Assembly (NCBI RefSeq): GCF_002261345.1
Contig: NZ_NEVT01000003.1
Location: forward strand, 806,001 to 870,000
Direction: 5' to 3'
DNA: 64,000 bases
DNA from: Bordetella genomosp. 2
GTDB lineage: Bacteria; Pseudomonadota; Gammaproteobacteria; Burkholderiales; Burkholderiaceae_B
Shown here: positions 46,661 through 54,931 of the stretch, piece by piece
How the letters are laid out: each line of letters begins with the position of its first letter
Numbering within the stretch: the first letter of the stretch is position 1
Translations under genes and position numbers: made by a program
Notes under the pieces: generated by a model
Database searches by the model: none
What the model was told of the DNA's origin: nothing
What the model saw: only the letters and a program-made list of their open reading frames with translations

Positions 46661-48199
46661 ATGGGCAATTTCAACGAACTGCTTCACGGTTTCGGCATTG
46701 CGCTGACGTTCCAGCATGTGCTGATCATCGTCGGCGGCGTGCTGCTGGGGCTGGTGGTCGGGGTGCTGCCCGGGCTGGGCGCGCCCAACGGCGTCTCGCT
46801 GTTGCTGCCGCTGACCTTCACCATGGACCAGGTCAGCGCCATCATCCTGCTCACCAGCATGTACTGGGGCGCGCTGTTCGGCGGTTCGACCACATCGATC
46901 CTGTTCAACATACCGGGCGAGCCGTCGTCGGTGGCCACCACCTTCGACGGCTACCCCATGGCGCGCCGCGGGCAGACCGCCCGCGCCCTGACCCTGGCCT
47001 TCGGCTCGGCCGGCTTCGGCGCGCTCAGCGGGGTGGTGGTGATTACCTTGCTGGCCAACTGGATGGCCTCTTTCGCGCTGCAGTTCGGGCCGGCCGAATA
47101 CTTCGCCGTGTATTTCATGGCGTTCGCCGGGTTCGTGGGCATGTCCAGCAACGGGGCCGGCAAGACCGTGGTGTCGATGATGCTGGGTTTCGCGTGCGCC
47201 ACGGTGGGCATCGACACCATCTCGGGCAGCGCCCGGCTGACCTTCGGCATGGACTCGCTCATCTCGGGCATCAGCTTCCTGACCGCGGTGATCGGCCTGT
47301 TCGGCCTGGGCGAGCTGCTGATGACCATCGAGGAGGGCACCAAGTTCCAGGGCGCCAAGGCGCGCATGCCGGCGCGCGAGATCCTCGTCACGCTGGCCGA
47401 GATCCCGCGCTATTGGCGCACCGTGATCCGCAGCACCCTGATCGGCTGCTGGATGGGCATCACGCCCGGCGGGCCGACCGCCGCTTCGTTCACCAGCTAC
47501 GGCATGGCGCGCCGCATGTCGCGCAACGGCGCCCAGTTCGGCCAGGGGCAGCCCGAGGGCATCGTGGCCCCGGAGGCGGCCGACCATTCGGCCGGCTCGT
47601 GCGCGCTGCTGCCCATGCTGACGCTGGGCATCCCGGGCTCCGCCACCGCGGCGGTGATGATGGGCGGCCTGATGATCTGGGGCCTGTCGCCTGGCCCCAT
47701 GCTGTTTTCCGAGCGGCCGGATTTCGTCTGGGGACTGATCGCCAGCATGTACATGGGCAATGTCATCGCCATGGTGCTGGTGCTGGCCACGGTGCCGCTG
47801 TTCGCCGCCTTCCTGCGCGTGCCCTTCAAGATCATCGGGCCGATCATCGCCGTCGTGTGCCTGACCGGCGCCTTCACGGTGGCCAGCAAGGAGTTCGACA
47901 TCTGGCTGGCGCTGGCGTTCGGCGCGGCCGGCTACATCTTCAAGAAGCTGGATTATCCGCTGGCGCCGTTCGTGCTGGCGATGGTGCTGGGTGACAAGGC
48001 CGAGGACGCCTTCCGCCAGGCCATGTTGTCTTCCGGGGGCGAGGCCAGTATCTTCTGGGCGAACAAGCTGGTCGGCGCCATGATGGTGATCGGGATCCTC
48101 CTGCTGGCCCTGCCGCTTGTCGCGCCGCTCTGGCGCCGGGTGTCGGGGCGCGGCAAATCGTCCGCCGCGCCGCGTCCCGCGGTCGCCAAAGAGAGTTGA
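46661..48199 (+). CDS. TctA-type large permease subunit
   Basis: 512-residue integral membrane protein, the transport channel of the tripartite tricarboxylate family. Conserved segments: GLVVGVLPGLGAPNGVSLLLPLTF, YWGALFGGSTTSILFNIPGEPSSVATTFDGYPMA (the family motif), and a repeat-related APEAADHSAGSCALLPMLTLGIPGSATAAVMMGGL. About eleven helices. Together with the receptor and TctB genes it makes a complete Na+- or H+-driven uptake system for a carboxylate, whose CoA-ester route may be handled by the CoA-transferase downstream. Confidence 0.94.
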   Translation: MGNFNELLHGFGIALTFQHVLIIVGGVLLGLVVGVLPGLGAPNGVSLLLPLTFTMDQVSAIILLTSMYWGALFGGSTTSILFNIPGEPSSVATTFDGYPMARRGQTARALTLAFGSAGFGALSGVVVITLLANWMASFALQFGPAEYFAVYFMAFAGFVGMSSNGAGKTVVSMMLGFACATVGIDTISGSARLTFGMDSLISGISFLTAVIGLFGLGELLMTIEEGTKFQGAKARMPAREILVTLAEIPRYWRTVIRSTLIGCWMGITPGGPTAASFTSYGMARRMSRNGAQFGQGQPEGIVAPEAADHSAGSCALLPMLTLGIPGSATAAVMMGGLMIWGLSPGPMLFSERPDFVWGLIASMYMGNVIAMVLVLATVPLFAAFLRVPFKIIGPIIAVVCLTGAFTVASKEFDIWLALAFGAAGYIFKKLDYPLAPFVLAMVLGDKAEDAFRQAMLSSGGEASIFWANKLVGAMMVIGILLLALPLVAPLWRRVSGRGKSSAAPRPAVAKES

Positions 48200-48243
48200 A
48201 GCCGCCGGCGCTGTCTACCGGTTTCTACTGATCGAGCCTCATC

Positions 48244-48936
48244 ATGGACCACCCCGAGACCTCGGAAAAAATCGTACGCGTCAGCCTGCACGACACGCTG
48301 ATCGCCAATTTGCGGGCGCTGCTCATCCGCGGCGAGCTCAAACCCGGCCAGAAGGTGCCGGAACAGGCCCTGTGCCGCCGCTTCGGCATTTCGCGCACGC
48401 CCATGCGCGAAGCCCTGAAGGTGCTGGCGTCGGAAGGCGTGTTGCAACTGCTGCCCAATCGCGGCGCCATCGTGGCCGTGTTGCGCGAAGAGGAAGTCGA
48501 GCAGCATTTCCCCGTCATGGCGGCGCTGGAGGCGGTGGCCGGCGAAACCGCCTGTCGCCGGGCCACCGATGCCGACATCGCGCGGGTGCGCGCCATGCAT
48601 GACGCCATGATCAAGCACTACCGCGCCGGCGACGAAGTGTCGTACCTGAAATACGGCCGCGCCATTCATTACGCGTTCTTCGAGATCGCCGACAACGCCG
48701 TGCTTACCGGCTTCTACGACCAGATCCTGATGCGCGTGCACAACGCCCGCTATGTGCGCAGCAAGTCGCAGGACAACTGGGATCGCGCCGTGCGCGAGCA
48801 CGAAGCCATCATCGAGGCGTTCGAGGCGCGCGATGCCGAGCGGCTTGGGCGGCTGCTCAAGGCGCACGTCGCGGGCACCGTCGTGAACATCGCCAAGGAA
48901 TCCATCCAGCGCGACCAGCCGCCCGCCCAGCCCTGA
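48244..48936 (+). CDS. GntR-family regulator (FadR/FCD type)
   Basis: 230-residue regulator: winged-helix GntR domain (VSLHDTLIANLRALLIRGELKPGQKVPEQALCRRFGISRTPMREALKVLASEGVLQL) followed by an all-helical FCD domain, with metal-type ligand residues around FPVMAALEAVAGETACRRA and AIHYAFFEIADN. FCD-type members usually respond to small carboxylic acids. It is co-oriented between the tct genes and the CoA-transferase gene and probably autoregulates the operon, perhaps through the dyad at 45000-45023. Confidence 0.92.
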   Translation: MDHPETSEKIVRVSLHDTLIANLRALLIRGELKPGQKVPEQALCRRFGISRTPMREALKVLASEGVLQLLPNRGAIVAVLREEEVEQHFPVMAALEAVAGETACRRATDADIARVRAMHDAMIKHYRAGDEVSYLKYGRAIHYAFFEIADNAVLTGFYDQILMRVHNARYVRSKSQDNWDRAVREHEAIIEAFEARDAERLGRLLKAHVAGTVVNIAKESIQRDQPPAQP

Positions 48937-48993
48937 CGGGCCGGCGGCGGGTGCCCGCGCGCTCCACCTCTCGATACGAGCGAGGACTTCAGC

Positions 48994-50226
48994 ATGAACC
49001 AAGCCACCCCGAGCGCCACGCCGTCTGCCCGTCCATTGCCGCTGGCCGGCGTGCGAGTCATCGACCTGACCCAGGTCATGGCGGGCCCGTATTGCACCAT
49101 GCTACTGGCCGACATGGGCGCCGATGTCATCAAGGTCGAGCCGCCCGGCACGGGCGACCAGACGCGCGGCGCCATGGGGTTCAAGATGAAAGGCGACGAC
49201 AGCCTGGGCTTCATGAACCTGAATCGCAACAAGCGCAGCGTCACGCTGAATCTCAAGAGCGAGGCCGGCCGCGATGTGCTGCTGCGCCTGGTCGAGCAGG
49301 CCGACATCCTGGTCGAGAACTACCGGCCCGGCGTCATGCGGCGCCTGGGGCTGGACTACGACACCCTGCGCGAGATCAACCCCGGCCTGGTGTACGCCAG
49401 CATCTCGGGGTTCGGCCAGAGCGGCCCGTGGTCGCAGCGGCCTGGCTACGACCTGATGGCGCAGGCCATGTCGGGCGTCATGAGCGTGACCGGCCATCCC
49501 GGCGGGCCGCCGGTCAAGGCCGGCGTGCCCGTGGCCGATATCGGCTGCGCGCTGTTCGCCACCTATGCGGTGCTGGCGGCGCAGATCGGCAAGATGCGCG
49601 GCGGCGGCGGCCAGTTCATCGACGCCTCGCTGTTCGATTCGGCCATGGCGTTCTCGGTATGGGACATTTCGGAATACTGGGGCACCGGCAAGGTGCCCAC
49701 GCCGCTGGGCACCGCCAACCGCATGAGCGCGCCCTACCAGGCAGTGGCAGCGTCCGATGGCTACTTCGTGATGGGCGCCACCAACAACAAGCTGTGGAAG
49801 CTGCTGTGCGACACCATCGGCCGCCCCGAGCTGCTGGCCGACGAGCGGTTCAAGGATATCTCCGCGCGGCTGGCCAACCGCGAGGTGCTGATCGAAGCGC
49901 TGGAGCAGACCTTCCGCACCCGCACGCGCGCCTACTGGACCGAGGCGCTGCTGGCGGCCGGCATCCCGGCCGGCCCGATGCAAAGCTACCCCGAGGCATT
50001 CGAAAGCGAGCATGCGCGGCATCGCGGCATGCGGCTCGACATCGCGCATCCGGTCGAGGGGTCGATCCCCAACATCGGCTTCGCGGTGAAGCTGTCGGAT
50101 ACGCCGCAACAGGTGCGCATGCCACCGCCCTTGCTGGGCGAGCATACACAGGCGGTGCTGGCCGAGCTGGGTATCGGCGGCGCCGAGTTCGATCGTCTGC
50201 AGGCGTCCGGAGCGTTCGCATCATGA
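48994..50226 (+). CDS. CaiB/BaiF-type CoA-transferase
   Basis: 410-residue family III CoA-transferase. PLAGVRVIDLTQVMAGPYCTMLLADMGADVIKVEPPGTGDQTR is the standard N-terminus. RNKRSVTLNLKSEAGRD and ENYRPGVMRRLGLDY follow. Asp182 in VADIGCALFATYAVL is the covalent-catalysis residue. It transfers CoA between a donor acyl-CoA and an incoming carboxylate, probably the acid imported by the TctABC-type system. Its stop overlaps the crotonase-like gene start (ATGA). Confidence 0.93.
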   Translation: MNQATPSATPSARPLPLAGVRVIDLTQVMAGPYCTMLLADMGADVIKVEPPGTGDQTRGAMGFKMKGDDSLGFMNLNRNKRSVTLNLKSEAGRDVLLRLVEQADILVENYRPGVMRRLGLDYDTLREINPGLVYASISGFGQSGPWSQRPGYDLMAQAMSGVMSVTGHPGGPPVKAGVPVADIGCALFATYAVLAAQIGKMRGGGGQFIDASLFDSAMAFSVWDISEYWGTGKVPTPLGTANRMSAPYQAVAASDGYFVMGATNNKLWKLLCDTIGRPELLADERFKDISARLANREVLIEALEQTFRTRTRAYWTEALLAAGIPAGPMQSYPEAFESEHARHRGMRLDIAHPVEGSIPNIGFAVKLSDTPQQVRMPPPLLGEHTQAVLAELGIGGAEFDRLQASGAFAS

Positions 50227-50999
50227 CTGACGGAAAAGTCCATTTGCACATCGAGGGCGGCATCGCCGCCGTGGTCTTCGACCGGCCCGACGCGCGCAAT
50301 GCCATGACCTGGTCCATGTACGACGAGCTGGCGTCGATCTGCCAGGCGCTGGCCCCGCGCGACGATATCCGCGTGGCCACGCTGCGCGGCGCGGGCGGCC
50401 AGGCGTTCGTGGCCGGCACCGATATCGAGCAGTTCCGCGCTTTCGCCTCGGGCGAGGACGGTATCCGCTACGAGGCCACGATCGACGAGCGCGTGCAGTT
50501 GCTCGAATGCCTGCCGTTTCCCACCGTCGCCGTGATCGACGGCTACGCCATCGGCGGCGGCCTGGCGCTGGCGGCCGCCTGCGATTTCCGCGTCGCCACG
50601 CCGGCCGCCTCGTTCGGCGTGCCGATCGCCCGCACCCTGGGCAACTGCCTTTCCAGCGCCAATACGGCGCGCGTCGTGGCGGGCTTCGGCGCGGCGCGCA
50701 CCAAGCGCATGCTGATCCTGGCCGAGACCATCGGCGCGGCCGAGGCGCGCGATTGCGGTTTCGTGCACGAGATCGTCGAACCCGAGGCCCTCGACGCCAC
50801 GGTGGAGGCGCTGTGCCGGCGCCTGGCCGGCAACGCGCCCCTGACCATCAAGGCCGCCAAGGAAACGATCCGCCGCCTCACCGTCGAGGGCCTGGCGCGC
50901 AACGACGACCTGGTGCGCGAGTGCTACGGCAGCCGCGACTTCCACATCGGCATCGAGGCCTTCCTCGACAAGCGCCGTCCGCAGTGGACCGGCCGCTGA
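50223..50999 (+). CDS. Enoyl-CoA hydratase/isomerase-family protein without catalytic glutamates
   Basis: 258-residue crotonase-fold protein. The acyl-CoA-binding loops are present: FDRPDARNAM, AFVAGTDIEQF (first oxyanion residue) and GYAIGGGLALAAACDFRVATPAASFGVP (second). Positions that hold the two catalytic glutamates in hydratases (GGGxE and FGxPE) are Ala115 and Ile135. It is therefore unlikely to be a normal hydratase. An isomerase, lyase, thioesterase or other crotonase chemistry on the CoA ester from the upstream transferase is more likely. Translationally coupled to that gene. Confidence 0.9.
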   Translation: MTDGKVHLHIEGGIAAVVFDRPDARNAMTWSMYDELASICQALAPRDDIRVATLRGAGGQAFVAGTDIEQFRAFASGEDGIRYEATIDERVQLLECLPFPTVAVIDGYAIGGGLALAAACDFRVATPAASFGVPIARTLGNCLSSANTARVVAGFGAARTKRMLILAETIGAAEARDCGFVHEIVEPEALDATVEALCRRLAGNAPLTIKAAKETIRRLTVEGLARNDDLVRECYGSRDFHIGIEAFLDKRRPQWTGR

Positions 51000-51010
51000 G
51001 CTGTGGCGCC

Positions 51011-51074
51011 CGGCCGTAGGTGTCTGACACCCCGAGTCGCGTTCGTTGCCAGTGCAGGTGGGGTGTCAGACACC
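51011..51074. repeat. Palindrome-bounded repeat, unit 1
   Basis: 64-base unit starting CGGCCGTA, then GGTGTCTGACACC (51019-51031), a shared core (CGCGTTCGTTGCCAGTGCAG) and an inverted copy GGTGTCAGACACC (51062-51074). Each 13-mer is itself a palindrome around its central base, and the two are reverse complements, so the unit can fold as one long hairpin or two small ones. Noncoding; lies 12 bases past the crotonase-like gene. Confidence 0.9.
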
Positions 51075-51090
51075 TTGTTTGGGAAGCGTG

Positions 51091-51162
51091 CGGCCGTAGG
51101 TGTCTGACACCCCGTGCCGCGTTCGTTGCCAGTGCAGGGCATTCCATGGGGTGTCAGACACC
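51091..51162. repeat. Palindrome-bounded repeat, unit 2
   Basis: 72-base second copy: the same CGGCCGTA lead, GGTGTCTGACACC at 51099-51111, an almost identical core (2 substitutions at the start, then CGCGTTCGTTGCCAGTGCAG), 8 extra bases, and the inverted 13-mer at 51150-51162. The last palindrome overlaps the 3' end of the P450-like gene and supplies its stop codon. Confidence 0.9.
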
Positions 51163-52269
51163 TGGATACCCACTGCGCGGGGCCCCGAATTGCGGGATGC
51201 GCGCGTTCGGCAGAGGCAGATACCGGAAAGCGCGCGCCAGCGCCGCCACGTCGAGTCCCGCGCGCAGCAGGTAGGCCACCGCCTGGCCGGCCGCCTGCAG
51301 GGCGGGCGTGCGTCCCGGACAGGCATGGCGACCGGCGCCGAAGGTCCAGGCGGTCGCGCCGGCATCGGCCATGGCTGCCGCGGCCAGCACCAGCAGCACG
51401 CTGGCGCCGGCGGGCAGCTCGATGTCCGCCAGGACCAGCGGCCGCGCCAGGTAGCGGCGGGTGTTGTGGACGGGCGGATCGAGCCGCGCGCAGTCGGCCG
51501 CCGCCTGCAGGCACAGGTGCTGGTCGGCGCGCGCGGCGGCTGCCCGGGCGGGATCGCGGCCCAGTGCCACCAGCGTATTGCCGATCAGGCCGGCGCCGGC
51601 CTCGCACGATTGGAACAGCAGGCCGGCCAGGTTGGCGGCGAGCGTCTCGTCGTCGACGCCGGCTCCGGCGGCGCGGCAGCGCAGCGCGGCCAGGGCGCAC
51701 GTGGCGGGCTGGCGCTCCAGGTGCGCCAGCAGCCTTTGCCGCAGGCGCGCGGCGGCCGCGTGGCCGGCCGCGATCTCGGCCGGCCGGGCCGTCGCCCGCA
51801 GCGCCGCGCGGAACTGCGTCACGTCGCGCGCGCATGGCTCGGCCTCCGCCTCAGGCAGGCCGAGCCGCCTGGCCTGGGCGTAGACCGGCGCGTCGAACAG
51901 GAAGCGGTCGAGGGCGGCGGGGCCGTCCGGCACGGGCGGCCAGTGCGCCGGCGGCCGCGCCCCAGGTTCGGCCAGATAGGCCTCCAGCAATGGTTTCAGC
52001 GCGGCATGCCGGGGACTGTCGATCATGCGGACGAAGCGGCTGAACAGTGCGCCTGCCGCGCCACCCTGCAACGCCTGTGGCACCGGCTCCTGCGCCGGCC
52101 TTACGCGCGCCGCGGGCTCATCGAGCAGGGCACGGACGACAGCCGGCGCGCTGGCGACCCACAGGCCGAGCGCCGCGTCGCGATACAGCGGCCGGCCGCG
52201 CGCGAGCGCGCGGTAGTAGGGGTAGGGGTCGGGATGCGTGACGGCGCTGATGGGATCGATGGCAGGCAT
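51154..52269 (-). CDS. Cytochrome P450-like protein, probably degenerate
   Basis: 371-residue P450 homologue. The haem loop FGAGRHACPG is canonical (thiolate Cys317), and SPRHAALKPLL and the I-helix-like FQSCEAGAGLIGNTL resemble bacterial P450s of the BioI-like group. Two core parts are abnormal. The ExxR motif of helix K reads DCAR (Asp259-Arg262). Only 55 residues separate Arg262 from Cys317, where about 67-77 are usual; the meander (NRDPxxFxxPxxFxxxR-type) is missing. The last codons and TGA come from a dispersed repeat. No redox partner gene adjoins. Possibly a decaying or repurposed enzyme. Confidence 0.82.
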   Translation of the reverse strand: MPAIDPISAVTHPDPYPYYRALARGRPLYRDAALGLWVASAPAVVRALLDEPAARVRPAQEPVPQALQGGAAGALFSRFVRMIDSPRHAALKPLLEAYLAEPGARPPAHWPPVPDGPAALDRFLFDAPVYAQARRLGLPEAEAEPCARDVTQFRAALRATARPAEIAAGHAAAARLRQRLLAHLERQPATCALAALRCRAAGAGVDDETLAANLAGLLFQSCEAGAGLIGNTLVALGRDPARAAAARADQHLCLQAAADCARLDPPVHNTRRYLARPLVLADIELPAGASVLLVLAAAAMADAGATAWTFGAGRHACPGRTPALQAAGQAVAYLLRAGLDVAALARAFRYLPLPNARIPQFGAPRSGYPGV

Positions 52270-52331
52270 GGCAACAGTGTGCCGCGCCGCCAGCGGTCGT
52301 GATTCGATGCGGATCGAAGCGTCGTCCGGAT

Positions 52332-53162
52332 TCAGGCCAGCAGCGCGGCGTAGCCGGCGCGCGCGTCGGGCCATTGCAGCGCCAGGCCGCTGGCGCGCAA
52401 CCGGGCGTTGCTCAGCCGCTTGCTGCCGACATTGGGCGGGGCCGGCCCGTCAGCCGGCGCCGGGGCGCCCGCCAGGCCGGCCAGGTGGGCGTACAGCTCG
52501 TGCAGCGGCAGCGGGGTGTCGTCGCAGCCCAGGTACACCGGCTCGGCGCGCGGCAGGTACAGCAGGTGATCGGCCGCCGCGGCGGCGTCGTCGATATGGA
52601 TGCGGTTGGCCCAATGCGGCGGGTGGCGGGGCGCGCGCGCCTGTCCGGCGCGCAGGCGCTCGACCAATTGCAGCCGGCCGGGCCCGTACAGGCCGGCGAG
52701 CCGCAGGGCTACGGAGTCGAGCGGCTGGGCGGCGAGCCAGTCTTCGGTGTCGAGCAGGGTCCGCCCATTGAAGCCGAGCGGCGCGGGCGGCGTGGTTTCG
52801 TCGACCCAGTCGCCGTGGTGCTCGCCGTAGACGGCCGACGACGAGACGAACAGCACGCGGCGCAGGGCGGCGGTGTCCAGCGCCGCCAGCAGGGCGGGCA
52901 GGCCGTCGCGGAACACCGCGCGATACACGGCCGGGTCGCGCGCCCCGGGGGCGGGCAGGTAGGCCAGCCGGGTGATGCCGGCCGGCAGGCCGCGCAGGGT
53001 GTCCGGCCGGGTGAGGTCGGCGCGCAGCCAATGGATGCCGCTGGCGTCGTCGGCCGGCGGCTGGCGCCGCAGCGCCCAGACCTCGGCGCCGCGGGCCTGC
53101 AGGCGGCGGGCCAGGCGCAGGCCGAGGTCGCCGCAACCGGCCAGCAGCACGCGTTCGGCCAT
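52332..53162 (-). CDS. NAD(P)-binding epimerase/reductase-like protein
   Basis: 276-residue extended short-chain dehydrogenase of the YeeZ-like group. Rossmann loop LLAGCGDLGLRLARRLQARG (the GxGxxG becomes GCGDLG), RLAYLPAPGARDP, then VLFVSSSAVYGEHHGDWVDE with the SSSAVYG motif, and ANRIHIDDAAAAADHLLYLP. The catalytic lysine usually four residues after the Tyr is not present (YGEHH), so it may bind the cofactor without classical epimerase chemistry. Its start is 8 bases after the ETF-QO stop, so it is the second gene of that unit. Confidence 0.85.
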   Translation of the reverse strand: MAERVLLAGCGDLGLRLARRLQARGAEVWALRRQPPADDASGIHWLRADLTRPDTLRGLPAGITRLAYLPAPGARDPAVYRAVFRDGLPALLAALDTAALRRVLFVSSSAVYGEHHGDWVDETTPPAPLGFNGRTLLDTEDWLAAQPLDSVALRLAGLYGPGRLQLVERLRAGQARAPRHPPHWANRIHIDDAAAAADHLLYLPRAEPVYLGCDDTPLPLHELYAHLAGLAGAPAPADGPAPPNVGSKRLSNARLRASGLALQWPDARAGYAALLA

Positions 53163-53170
53163 GGCCGCGC

Positions 53171-54817
53171 CTACATGCCGCTGTAGACCGGGCCTTCGCC
53201 GCCTTGCGGAGCGACCCACACGATGTTCTGGGTGGGGTCCTTGATGTCGCAGGTCTTGCAGTGCACGCAGTTCTGCGCGTTGATCTGCAGGCGGTCGTCG
53301 CCGTGGTCGTCCTTGACGAACTCGTAGACGCCGGCCGGGCAGTAGCGCGCCTCCGGGCCGCCGTACTTGGCCAGGTTGACGGCCACCGGCACGGTCGGGT
53401 CCTTTAGGGTCAGGTGGACCGGTTCGTTTTCCTCATGGTTGGTGTTCGAGATGAACACCGAACTGAGCCGGTCGAACGTCAGCTTGCCGTCCGGCTTGGG
53501 GTAGTCGATGCGCGCGCATTCCGAGGCCGGCTGCAGGCAGGCGTGGTCGGGCTTGGTGCGGTGGATGGTCCAGGGGATGTTGCCCTTGAGCACCAGTTGC
53601 TCGATGCCGGTCATCAGGGTCGCGATGGTGCGGCCCTTCTTGAACCACTGCTTGAAGTTGCGGGCCTTGTTCAGCTCGGTGTGCAGCCACGACGATTCGA
53701 ACGCGGCCGGGTAGGCGGACAGTTCGTCCTGGCGGCGGTCGGCGGCCACGGCGTCGAACGCGGCCTCGGCGGCCAGCATGCCGGTCTTGATGGCGGCGTG
53801 GCTGCCCTTGATGCGCGAGGCGTTCAGGAAGCCGGCCTCGCAGCCGACCAGCGCGCCGCCCGGGAAGGTCAGCTTGGGCAGCGACAGCAGGCCGCCGGCC
53901 GTGATGGCGCGCGCGCCGTAGGCAATGCGCTTGCCGCCCTCGAACGTGCCGCGGATCGCGGGGTGGGTCTTGTAGCGCTGGAATTCCTCGAACGGCGACA
54001 GCCAGGGGTTGGCGTAGTCCAGGCCCACGACCATGCCGACCGCCACCAGGTTGTTGTCCAGGTGGTACAGGAACGAGCCGCCGTAGGTGTCGGCGTCGAG
54101 CGGCCAGCCGGCGGTGTGCACCACCAGGCCGGGCCGCGCCTGGGCCGGATCGACTTCCCACATTTCCTTCAGGCCGATGCCGTATGCCTGCGGGTCGCGG
54201 CCGTCGTCGAGCTTGTAGCGCTCGATGAGCTGGCGGCCCAGCTGGCCGCGCGAGCCCTCGGCGAAGATGGTGTAGCGGGCCAGCAGTTCCATGCCGGGCT
54301 GGTAGTGGTCGGTGTGCGATCCGTCGCGCGCCACGCCCATGTCGCCGGTGGCCACGCCGCGCACGGCGCCGTTCTCGTCGTAGAGGACCTCGGCGGCCGC
54401 GAAGCCGGGGAAGATCTCGACGCCGGCGGCTTCGGCCTGTTCGCCCAGCCACTTGACCACATCGCCCAGGCGGACGATGTAGTTGCCGTGGTTCTGGAAA
54501 CAGGCCGGCAGCATCCAGTTGGGGGTGCTGCGCGCGCCGGTGCGGGTCAGGAACAGGAACTGGTCCTGGGTGACCGGCACGTTCAGCGGGGCGCCCTTGT
54601 CCTTCCAGTCGGGGATGAGTTCGGTCAGGGCCAGCGGGTCCATGACGGCGCCGGACAGGATGTGGGCGCCGATCTCGGCGCCTTTCTCGAGTACGCAGAC
54701 GCTCAGATCGTGGTTGCGTTCGGTGGCGAGCTGCTTGAGCCGCAAGGCGGCGGCCAGGCCGGCGGGCCCGCCGCCGACCACCACCACGTCATATTCCATT
54801 GACTCGCGTTCGGACAT
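53171..54817 (-). CDS. Electron-transfer-flavoprotein:ubiquinone oxidoreductase
   Basis: 548-residue membrane-associated flavoprotein that passes electrons from ETF (fatty acid and amino acid oxidation) to ubiquinone. It has an N-terminal FAD fold (MEYDVVVVGGGPAGLAAALRL, EKGAEIGAHILSGAVMDP), the quinone-side helix region, and a C-terminal 4Fe-4S site with four cysteines (YCPAGVYEF and NCVHCKTCDIKDPTQ). Length equals typical ETFDH. Neighbouring CoA-transferase and thioesterase genes fit an acyl-CoA oxidation setting, but etfAB are not in the window. Confidence 0.95.
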   Translation of the reverse strand: MSERESMEYDVVVVGGGPAGLAAALRLKQLATERNHDLSVCVLEKGAEIGAHILSGAVMDPLALTELIPDWKDKGAPLNVPVTQDQFLFLTRTGARSTPNWMLPACFQNHGNYIVRLGDVVKWLGEQAEAAGVEIFPGFAAAEVLYDENGAVRGVATGDMGVARDGSHTDHYQPGMELLARYTIFAEGSRGQLGRQLIERYKLDDGRDPQAYGIGLKEMWEVDPAQARPGLVVHTAGWPLDADTYGGSFLYHLDNNLVAVGMVVGLDYANPWLSPFEEFQRYKTHPAIRGTFEGGKRIAYGARAITAGGLLSLPKLTFPGGALVGCEAGFLNASRIKGSHAAIKTGMLAAEAAFDAVAADRRQDELSAYPAAFESSWLHTELNKARNFKQWFKKGRTIATLMTGIEQLVLKGNIPWTIHRTKPDHACLQPASECARIDYPKPDGKLTFDRLSSVFISNTNHEENEPVHLTLKDPTVPVAVNLAKYGGPEARYCPAGVYEFVKDDHGDDRLQINAQNCVHCKTCDIKDPTQNIVWVAPQGGEGPVYSGM

Positions 54818-54931
54818 TACACAAATCCCCTCTATGTGCCTTCTGGTGATGCAAAGAAGTATTATCGACGATTGTATTGCAGCCGGCCGCCCCGTGCCCC
54901 GGCAGCTTGATTCTCGTCAGGAGCACCATTC

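Noticed and set aside
51011-51162. Possible CRISPR array or attachment site pair
   Set aside because: Only two units, unequal in length, with internal palindromes and no unique spacers; no integrase or cas gene nearby.
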